This document shows, in pieces, positions 57,877 through 64,000 of a stretch of DNA of 64,000 nt. Source of the stretch: an uncultured Lachnospiraceae bacterium (GTDB taxonomy: Bacteria; Bacillota; Clostridia; Lachnospirales; Lachnospiraceae); assembly GCA_900316165.1 (NCBI GenBank), contig ONBW01000006.1, positions 84,869-148,868 of the forward strand. The letters are read 5' to 3'. The notes beneath the pieces are model-generated. The model was not told where the DNA came from. It ran no database searches and saw only the letters and a program-made list of their open reading frames with translations. Numbering within the stretch: the first letter of the stretch is position 1; each line of letters begins with the position of its first letter. The translations under genes and the position numbers were made by a program.

Positions 57877-58860
57877 CTAGTTAAAATATACCAGTTCCTC
57901 TTCCTGAGTTGCCGGTTTATCTCCTTTTTCAACGCTTATCGGATAAAGCACCGGGCCTCTGCCTCTGTACTCTCTTGCGAACTCGTTTTTAATCTTTGCC
58001 TTGACCTTTACCCAGCTCTTGTGCTCGATTTCAGCGGCCTTGTCGTATCTGCACGGAAGTCCAAGGAACTGGATATCCTGTACGCAGCAGGTCATCGCGA
58101 ATCTTCCTGCTACAAAAGTGCCTTTGTGAAGCTTCCCCTTGCCTTCCTTTGGATTATAGACAAGTCCTAAAAAGTCAACCGTCTTGCCGTCGTACTTCTT
58201 AGGGTTATCCATACAGTCCATAAACCAGAGCGCGTAGTCGGCATCTGAGATGTGAAGCTCAGACTGATTTATATCAAACGGGAGCTCATCCGGCCTGTTA
58301 TCTATAGAGCCGTCCTTCCTCTCGTATACTATCTGTGCCTTTCTGTTAAGGCCTTTGACATTCGCCCTGAATTTTGCCTTAGGCGTATTGTCATCACATC
58401 TGTTAAAAATAATAACGTCGGCCCTAAACATCTGCTCCTTTATCATGGTACCCATATTCTTAAGGTACATCTCAAAGGTAGTCGCGTCCACTGTGCAGAG
58501 GCTCTGGACTATAACCCAGTCATCAGGACCGTCCATCTCATAGAGAAGGCTTGACTCCCAGGTCCCGTTGTACTCGATAAAAATCGCCTGCGGGTCGTAC
58601 TCTTTCTGGAGAGCGTTCATTTTTTCAAGAGTGAAATCCTCCTTGTCGTCAATCTCGACAAAGTCGATTCCATTCTCCTTCAGCTGATCCTCGTCGTATT
58701 CCTCATCGCCATCCTCACAGGCTATCAGAAGGCATCTGTCATATTCATCGGCAAAGCCGTTCTGAAAAAGTGTCTCCTTGATAAGCGACGTTTTGCCGGA
58801 ATCCATAAATCCAAAGAATACGTATACGGGGATCTCACCGTTATCTTCGTTAGTATTCAT
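57877..58860 (-). CDS. GTPase of COG0523/CobW type fused to a DUF1980-like domain
   Basis: The 327-residue protein has an N-terminal P-loop GFMDSGKTSLI (17-27) and G-domain signature IIFNRCDDNTP, but lacks the CxCC metal motif of true COG0523 proteins. The C-terminal part (about 220-320) reads VDFLGLVYNP, GTFVAGRFAMTCCVQDIQFL and SWVKVKAKIKNEF, which resembles the C-terminal domain of DUF1980/YcgQ proteins. It follows the His-rich GTPase by nine bases. A metal-linked role is inferred. Confidence 0.8.
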   Translation of the reverse strand: MNTNEDNGEIPVYVFFGFMDSGKTSLIKETLFQNGFADEYDRCLLIACEDGDEEYDEDQLKENGIDFVEIDDKEDFTLEKMNALQKEYDPQAIFIEYNGTWESSLLYEMDGPDDWVIVQSLCTVDATTFEMYLKNMGTMIKEQMFRADVIIFNRCDDNTPKAKFRANVKGLNRKAQIVYERKDGSIDNRPDELPFDINQSELHISDADYALWFMDCMDNPKKYDGKTVDFLGLVYNPKEGKGKLHKGTFVAGRFAMTCCVQDIQFLGLPCRYDKAAEIEHKSWVKVKAKIKNEFAREYRGRGPVLYPISVEKGDKPATQEEELVYFN

Positions 58861-58869
58861 TTATCTCCT

Positions 58870-59940
58870 TTATAATCCGAAAAGCTCTGCAACCTTGTCC
58901 TCAACTACATCTGTTCCGATGACTACGAGCTTTCCTGTTACATCAGGCTCACCTGTTCTGATCTCGTACTCGCCGTCTACAAGGTCGAAGTAGATCCAGG
59001 TTCCGTCTTCTGCAGGAACGATTCCCTTTGAACGGACGATATAGCCATAGTCCTCGCTATTAGCGAGAGTCTTTAATGCGTTCTCAATTGTTTCTTTCGT
59101 AAACTTATGTGGTGTCTCACGGCCCCAGGTCGTAAAGATATCATCAGCATGGTGATGATGGTGATGCTCATGTCCCTCATGATCATGCTCATCGTGGTCA
59201 TGGTCGTGATCATCATGGTCATGGTAGTGATGCTCATGCTCGTGCTCATCGTGGTCATGATTGTCATGATCGTGGTGATGATGATGGTGCTCTGCCTCTT
59301 CCTCAGCATGATGCTTCTCAGCGAGCTCAAATACCTCGAGGTTGTCCTTTCCGGTGATAGCATCCATGATCTGTTTTCCATTAAGGTCATCCCAAGGAGT
59401 TGTGATAACGACAGCCTTTGGATTAAGAGCCTTAATCTCTTTTACGGTATCCTCAAGCTTTGCCTCGTCCATTTTCTGGGTACGGGATAAAACAACTGCT
59501 GTAGCGTGCTCTATCTGATCCTTGAAAAATTCACCGAAGGCCTTCATCTGCTTCTTAGCCTTAAGGGCATTTACGATAGTGACAAGTGCTCCGATGTGGA
59601 TTTCCTCAGTCTTTCCTACATCGAGAACAGCAACCTCGATATCAGAGAGCTTTGCGACTCCTGAAGGCTCTACGAGAATCCTGTCCGGATGATAGGTCTT
59701 TATAACCTCATGGAGATTTGTAGTAAAATCACCTACCAAAGTGCAGCAGACACAGCCGCCGTTGATCTCTGAAACCTGGATTCCGGTATCCTTTAAGAAG
59801 CCTGAGTCGATTCCGATCTCACCGAACTCGTTCTCCACGATAACTACTTTTTCATCGCTGAATGCCTCAGCAACGAGCTTTTTCATAAAAGTCGTCTTGC
59901 CGGCGCCTAAGAAACCTGAAACAATATCTACTTCTGTCAT
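58870..59940 (-). CDS. COG0523 metallochaperone GTPase with His-rich insert
   Basis: The 356 residues have the P-loop GFLGAGKTTFMKK (9-21), the metal motif GGCVCC (Cys63, 65, 66), and a stretch of about 57 residues (210-266) built almost only of His, Asp and Glu. A CobW C-terminal domain follows (YGYIVRSKGIVPAED). Proteins of this build insert or buffer zinc, cobalt or nickel. It starts 18 bases after argS, so it is probably co-transcribed with queT and argS; no Zur box is visible in that gap. Confidence 0.93.
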   Translation of the reverse strand: MTEVDIVSGFLGAGKTTFMKKLVAEAFSDEKVVIVENEFGEIGIDSGFLKDTGIQVSEINGGCVCCTLVGDFTTNLHEVIKTYHPDRILVEPSGVAKLSDIEVAVLDVGKTEEIHIGALVTIVNALKAKKQMKAFGEFFKDQIEHATAVVLSRTQKMDEAKLEDTVKEIKALNPKAVVITTPWDDLNGKQIMDAITGKDNLEVFELAEKHHAEEEAEHHHHHHDHDNHDHDEHEHEHHYHDHDDHDHDHDEHDHEGHEHHHHHHADDIFTTWGRETPHKFTKETIENALKTLANSEDYGYIVRSKGIVPAEDGTWIYFDLVDGEYEIRTGEPDVTGKLVVIGTDVVEDKVAELFGL

Positions 59941-59958
59941 TTCTACCTCCTGTAAAAA

Positions 59959-61725
59959 TTACATCCGCTCCGGTGCCTTAAATCCAAGCAGGTCAATGCC
60001 TGTGGTAAGCACATCAAGCGTCAGTGAAAGAAGAGACATATAGCTCTTCTGTTTTTTGTCATCCTCGCAGGCGAGGATTTTTGTCTCATGATAAAAATGG
60101 TTGAAAGCATTTGACAGCTCATAAATATACTGACAGATGCGGTTTGGCATGTTTTCGTCGTAAGCGGCTCTTACGCTGTCCTGGAATGGAGCGAGTGCTA
60201 AGAGAAGACTTCTCTCACTCTCAGTCTCAGGAGGCAGGATAGAAAAGTCATTAAGATTCTTTCCAAGAGCCTCATATTTCCTGATGATAGATTTCATACG
60301 GACTATAGTATAGAGGATATACGGTCCGGTATTTCCCTCGAAAGAGGTAAATTTATCTATATCAAATACATAGTCCTTTGAAGGCTGGTTTGAAAGGTCG
60401 CCATACTTAATAGCCGCGAGAGCTATAGTATTAGCTGTCTCTTTAGCCTCATCTTCTGGGAGCTCGTTGTTCTCACTGATCTTCTTATACATCTGCTCAT
60501 CGACATCCGCGATAAGGTTTGAGAGTCTCATGACTCCGCCCTCACGGGTCTTAAACGGCTTTCCATCCTTGCCGTTCATAGTGCCGAAGCCTATGAAGTC
60601 GAGCGCGCAGTTATCAGGAACTATTCCGCACTTTCTCGCAGCCCTGAAGCACTGGATAAAGTGAAGCTCCTGTCTCTTATCTACGACATAAGCTATCCTG
60701 TCAGGATGATAGTCATTTACACGCCAGATCATAGTAGCGAGGTCTGTAGTATTATACAGTGCCGCTCCATCTGATTTAAGGATCATGCACGGAGGAATCT
60801 CCTTCTTATCCGACTCTTCCTTTACATCGACTACGAGGGCGCCGTCACTCTCATACGCAAGTCCCTTATCCTTCATATCCTTAACCATATCAGGGATATA
60901 TGGAGCCGCGTCTGACTCGCCCTTCCAGAGGTCGAACGAAACGTTTAATTTTTCATAATTCTTCTTAAGGTCCGTAACGCTTACGTCCATGATATGCTTA
61001 AGGAGTGCCTGGTATCCGCGTCTTCCCTTCTGAAGCTCGTTTGTAGCCTCGAGTGCCTTCTCATGGTAGGACTCGTCCTCCTTAGACCTGCCTGATGCGA
61101 AAGGATAAATCTCCTCAAGCTCTGAGATTGTAAAAGGTGGCTCCTTCGGGTACTCACCTGTATAGCTCTCGTCAAAATAAACGAGATCCGGCTTTCTCTC
61201 GTGAAGCTCTGTTATGATAAGGCCCATCTGAAGTCCCCAGTCACCGAGATGTACATCTCCGATAACCTTGTGTCCCATATAGCGGGCGATTCTCTTAATT
61301 GACTCACCGATAACGGCTGATCTCAAGTGACCGACATGAAGTGGTTTTGCGACGTTCGGACCGCCGTAGTCTAAGATTATCGTAAGCGGCTTTTCTGGTG
61401 CCTCAAGTCCGAAATGATCGTTAGATGCCATCTGGTTCACATAGTCAGAAAGGAATGCTGCGCTTAAATCGAAGTTCAGAAAGCCAGGCTTAACTGCTTC
61501 GACCTTTGAGAAAACGCTGCTGTCCTTAAGGCACTCTGCGACTGCCTCTGCCATAACGATCGGTGCCTTGTGGTACTGCTTTGCTGCTGCCATAGCGCCA
61601 TTGCACTGGTACTCGCAGAGATCAGGACGGTTACTTACGGTCACACGTCCGTATGACGCATCTAAGCCGGCTTTGGTAAAGCCGGCTTTCACTTCGTCTG
61701 TTATAAGTTCGAGAAGTTCTTTCAT
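59959..61725 (-). CDS. argS: Arginyl-tRNA synthetase
   Basis: Charges tRNA-Arg. The 588 residues have the N-terminal Add1 domain, the HIGH box in KPLHVGHLRSAVIGES, the catalytic-domain motif YVVDKRQELHFIQ, and the helical DALR anticodon domain at the end (ELSNAFNHFYHETKIL). The start overlaps the queT stop by one base. Confidence 0.98.
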   Translation of the reverse strand: MKELLELITDEVKAGFTKAGLDASYGRVTVSNRPDLCEYQCNGAMAAAKQYHKAPIVMAEAVAECLKDSSVFSKVEAVKPGFLNFDLSAAFLSDYVNQMASNDHFGLEAPEKPLTIILDYGGPNVAKPLHVGHLRSAVIGESIKRIARYMGHKVIGDVHLGDWGLQMGLIITELHERKPDLVYFDESYTGEYPKEPPFTISELEEIYPFASGRSKEDESYHEKALEATNELQKGRRGYQALLKHIMDVSVTDLKKNYEKLNVSFDLWKGESDAAPYIPDMVKDMKDKGLAYESDGALVVDVKEESDKKEIPPCMILKSDGAALYNTTDLATMIWRVNDYHPDRIAYVVDKRQELHFIQCFRAARKCGIVPDNCALDFIGFGTMNGKDGKPFKTREGGVMRLSNLIADVDEQMYKKISENNELPEDEAKETANTIALAAIKYGDLSNQPSKDYVFDIDKFTSFEGNTGPYILYTIVRMKSIIRKYEALGKNLNDFSILPPETESERSLLLALAPFQDSVRAAYDENMPNRICQYIYELSNAFNHFYHETKILACEDDKKQKSYMSLLSLTLDVLTTGIDLLGFKAPERM

Positions 61726-62246
61726 TATTTAGTGATCCTTTGTGTCTCTTTTACGGGAAAGAGTGTATTTCTGTATCTGCCAAGAATCTTCTTTAATGCA
61801 AATCCAAATCCAAATACTGAGATAGCCTCTCCGGCACCTACTGTAAGAACGAGGAGCGGATATGCAGTAGTCACTCCGTATGCAAGTACGAGGATAACAG
61901 GTACTCCAAGTGCATTAAAAAGTACAGGAGGAATGGTGTAGATAAACTTCCTGTCCTTTAAAAATCTCGTAACTACAGCTGCAGCAAGAGTTATCAGACT
62001 TCCGAATACTACATCATAGACAGCTGATCCTGTAATAAGGTTTGCTAAAAGGCACCCAATGAAAAGTCCTGGTACTGCTGCCGGTGTAAATACCGGAAGA
62101 ACTGTAAGAGCCTCTGAGATACGGACCTGAATAGCTCCGCTCGCGAGATCAAAGCCTGCCGCAAATACCGTGAGAACTACATAGAGTGCTGCGATGATTC
62201 CTGCCTGTGCCACAAAGAGCGCGGTGCTGCCATTTTTCCTAGACAT
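61725..62246 (-). CDS. queT: QueT-family transporter (queuosine precursor, ECF S-component like)
   Basis: A 173-residue membrane protein with five to six hydrophobic helices. The family sequences AGFDLASGAIQVRISEALTV and IGCLLANLITGSAVYDVVFG are visible. Members import preQ1 or a related base. TTGGAGG lies seven bases before the ATG. Leader 62247-62340 has a small hairpin (GAAGC/GCTTC) but no preQ1 riboswitch that I recognise. Confidence 0.9.
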   Translation of the reverse strand: MSRKNGSTALFVAQAGIIAALYVVLTVFAAGFDLASGAIQVRISEALTVLPVFTPAAVPGLFIGCLLANLITGSAVYDVVFGSLITLAAAVVTRFLKDRKFIYTIPPVLFNALGVPVILVLAYGVTTAYPLLVLTVGAGEAISVFGFGFALKKILGRYRNTLFPVKETQRITK

Positions 62247-62340
62247 ATAAAACCTCCAATTGTATAAAAATAAAACCAGAAGCTATGTCACCTCGCTTCA
62301 TGTGTCAACAGTAAAATATTTTAACATAGGTTGTACGCAA

Positions 62341-62387
62341 TTTAAAGGCAGACCTTGTATTTCCTAAAGTGCAATACAAGGTCTGCC
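62341..62387 (-). terminator. Strong hairpin after glmM
   Basis: A perfect 15-bp stem (62347-62361 with 62373-62387) and 11-base loop, followed on the minus strand by TTTAAATT. The T-run is short, but position after the glmM stop fits a terminator. Confidence 0.8.
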
Positions 62388-62396
62388 TGCTGTGTC

Positions 62397-63731
62397 TTAT
62401 TTAAGCTCACTCTCAATTACGTCAACCATCTGATCTACGTACTTCGCACAGAGCTCTTTCGTATCAGCTTCTGCCATAACACGGATAACTGGCTCAGTGC
62501 CACTCGCACGGAGAAGCATTCTGCCGTTACCCTTAAGCTCCTGCTCTATTTCTTCCTTACACTCCTGAACCTTTTTGTTATTCAGGATCGCATCCTTATC
62601 TGAAACCTTGACGTTCTTAAGAAGCTGAGGGTATTTTTTCATGCCGGAGGCAAGTGTATGAAGTGACGTCTTCTCCTCCATAATGACTTCCATCACCATA
62701 ATGGCTGTAAGGATTCCGTCACCGGTAGTTGCGTGTTTTGAAAAAATAATATGCCCCGACTGTTCGCCACCAAGTACATATCCCTTAGCAACCATATCCT
62801 CATTTACGTACTTATCGCCGACTGTTGTAACATCGTACTCTATACCGTTCTTCTCAAGGGCTTTGAAGAGTCCAAGGTTTGCCATAATTGTCGCTACGAC
62901 ATGATTTCCGTCGAGACGACCATGCTTCTTTAAGTAGGTACCGCATATATAGATGATGTAGTCGCCGTCGATTACCTGACCTGTCTCATCTACCGCAATA
63001 CATCTGTCCGCATCTCCGTCGAAGGCAAATCCACAGTCAAGCTCTTTTTCTTTTACAAGGCTTACGAGATTTTCGATATGGGTCGATCCGCAGTTCTGGT
63101 TGATATTTAATCCGTTAGGCTCATTTCCTACTACATAGGTCTTGGCTCCAAGAGCATCGAAAACGCTCTTTGCGATGTTAAAGGTAGAACCGTTCGCGCA
63201 GTCGAGTCCGATTCTCTTTCCCTTGTAAGAGCGTGTCGCAAGTGAGATCAGATATCCGATATATCTGTTTCTTCCAATAGCATAGTCGATAGCGACACCG
63301 ATATTTTCACCGATTGCGAACGGAACCGGGTCAGACTTTCCATCGAGATAATCCTCTATCTGGCTCTCAACAGCGGCTGACATCTTGTGGCCGTTCGAAT
63401 CCATAAGCTTGATACCGTTATCGGTGTATGGATTGTGAGAAGCCGATACCATAACTCCGCAATCGAAGTCCTCTGTGCGGACCACATATGCTACTGAAGG
63501 AGTTGTAGTTACATGCAGAAGATACGCATCTGAACCCGATGAGATGATTCCCGCTACAAGAGCATACTCAAACATGTAACTCGACCTTCTCGTATCCTTA
63601 CCTATAACAATCCTGCCGCGCTTCTCTCTGCCGTAGTACCAGCCTAGATAGCGTCCGATTTTGTACGCGTGATCCGCTGTAAGAACTTTTCCTGCTTCTC
63701 CTCTAAATCCATCTGTTCCAAAATACTTCAT
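62397..63731 (-). CDS. glmM: Phosphoglucosamine mutase
   Basis: Converts glucosamine 6-phosphate to the 1-phosphate for cell wall synthesis. The 444 residues begin YFGTDGFRGEAGKVLTADHA and contain the phosphoserine loop VMVSASHNPYTDNGIKLM, the metal loop FDGDADRCIAVD, the sugar loop GGEQSGHIIF and the phosphate-binding RASGTEPVIRVM. It lies 12 bases after the fibronectin gene. Length is normal. Confidence 0.98.
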   Translation of the reverse strand: MKYFGTDGFRGEAGKVLTADHAYKIGRYLGWYYGREKRGRIVIGKDTRRSSYMFEYALVAGIISSGSDAYLLHVTTTPSVAYVVRTEDFDCGVMVSASHNPYTDNGIKLMDSNGHKMSAAVESQIEDYLDGKSDPVPFAIGENIGVAIDYAIGRNRYIGYLISLATRSYKGKRIGLDCANGSTFNIAKSVFDALGAKTYVVGNEPNGLNINQNCGSTHIENLVSLVKEKELDCGFAFDGDADRCIAVDETGQVIDGDYIIYICGTYLKKHGRLDGNHVVATIMANLGLFKALEKNGIEYDVTTVGDKYVNEDMVAKGYVLGGEQSGHIIFSKHATTGDGILTAIMVMEVIMEEKTSLHTLASGMKKYPQLLKNVKVSDKDAILNNKKVQECKEEIEQELKGNGRMLLRASGTEPVIRVMAEADTKELCAKYVDQMVDVIESELK

Positions 63732-63743
63732 TTTCTTCTTTCC

Positions 63744-64000
63744 TTATTTTACCTTTACACTCTTTACGCCTGACCATGAACTGTAGGCCTTCTTACCAGC
63801 TGAAGTGGTGTAGTAAGTTCTCACTTTAAAGTAATATCTCTTTTTGCTCTTCAGAGAGTTCATGGTGTACTTTGTCTTTGTCGTGTTCTCTGTCTTTGTT
63901 CCCTTGGTGACTGCTCTGTTTGTCCCGGCCTTGACCTGATAGCCGCTTATGCCGGAGACTTTCTTATAAGAAACCGTAGCTTTTTTCTTTCCGGCAGAAA
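63744..64000 (-). CDS. Fibronectin type III protein, C-terminal end only
   Basis: The frame is open from the window edge to TAA at 63744 (85 codons). It reads KKVSGISGYQVKAGTNRAV, then RYYFKVRTYYTTSAGKKAYS and SWSGVKSVKVK at the end, the pattern of the fibronectin type III modules at the ends of clostridial surface proteins. Lys-rich. The rest of the protein is outside the window. Confidence 0.85.
   Translation of the reverse strand, partial: SAGKKKATVSYKKVSGISGYQVKAGTNRAVTKGTKTENTTKTKYTMNSLKSKKRYYFKVRTYYTTSAGKKAYSSWSGVKSVKVK

Noticed and set aside
59073-59490. Met/Ile/Thr-rich reading frames on both strands
   Set aside because: They are shadows of the His/Asp codon run in the COG0523 gene.
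62247-62340. preQ1 riboswitch before queT
   Set aside because: A GAAGC/GCTTC hairpin exists, but the A-rich tail and C-box expected for class I are missing and class II features are not seen.

Overview
The window looks like chromosomal DNA of a low-to-mid GC Firmicute of the class Clostridia, most likely family Lachnospiraceae. The grounds are the hrcA-grpE-dnaK-dnaJ order with a CIRCE operator, NfnAB, a single-chain MetH beside a YitJ-type methyltransferase/MTHFR fusion, glnA next to an ANTAR regulator, AGGAGG-type ribosome binding sites, and a tmRNA tag AEDNLAYAA. The family assignment is inference from protein style; no database was searched. Most genes lie on the minus strand and are tightly packed, often overlapping by 1-16 bases.

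Layout. 1-4,970: heat-shock operon (hrcA, grpE, dnaK, dnaJ; dnaJ runs off the left edge). 5,000-10,340: hemW, lepA, rpsT, holA and an HD hydrolase. 10,345-16,430: comEC, then comEA followed by an OmpR-type regulator, a sensor kinase and a GerMN lipoprotein. 16,500-21,850: arginine genes argD, argB, argJ and a GNAT gene, divergent from argG, with ArgR-type boxes between. 21,850-22,120: a very long nested inverted repeat and a terminator. 22,118-27,330: metA, ligA, rluF, an SH3-domain protein and tRNA-Arg. 27,379-30,690: shikimate pathway genes aroK, aroD, DAHP synthase and aroE. 30,686-37,560: pyrG, ANTAR regulator, glutamine synthetase, tpiA, pgk, gap. 37,647-43,860: PHP phosphatase, mnmA, cysteine desulfurase, rlmB, mrnC, cysS, ispF. 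43,921-44,164: tRNA-Met and tRNA-Val. 44,207-48,474: metH and the methyltransferase/MTHFR fusion. 48,570-51,240: FAD dehydrogenase and an SPFH protein. 51,506-55,530: ssrA, a degraded ATPase remnant with 33-bp repeats, smpB, rnr, secG. 55,537-62,246: nfnB, nfnA, two COG0523/CobW-type GTPases, argS, queT. 62,397-64,000: glmM and the end of a fibronectin type III protein.

How the genes work together. Methionine synthesis is nearly complete (MetA, MetH, MTHFR). Arginine and shikimate blocks each sit around a divergent promoter region. Trans-translation parts (ssrA, smpB, rnr) are together. The tRNA thiolation pair (mnmA and its likely sulfur donor) overlaps. The lower glycolytic genes gap-pgk-tpiA form one unit.

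The gene content is mostly housekeeping. The most unusual material is non-coding or regulatory: the 220-base nested hairpin after argG, the heptad-repeat hairpin in the lepA leader, a terminator-like hairpin between a likely glnA promoter and glnA with an ANTAR protein lacking its phosphoacceptor Asp, a hairpin leader ahead of the FAD dehydrogenase, and the decayed locus between ssrA and smpB. The most unusual protein is a GTPase fused to a DUF1980-like domain next to a histidine-rich COG0523 GTPase.
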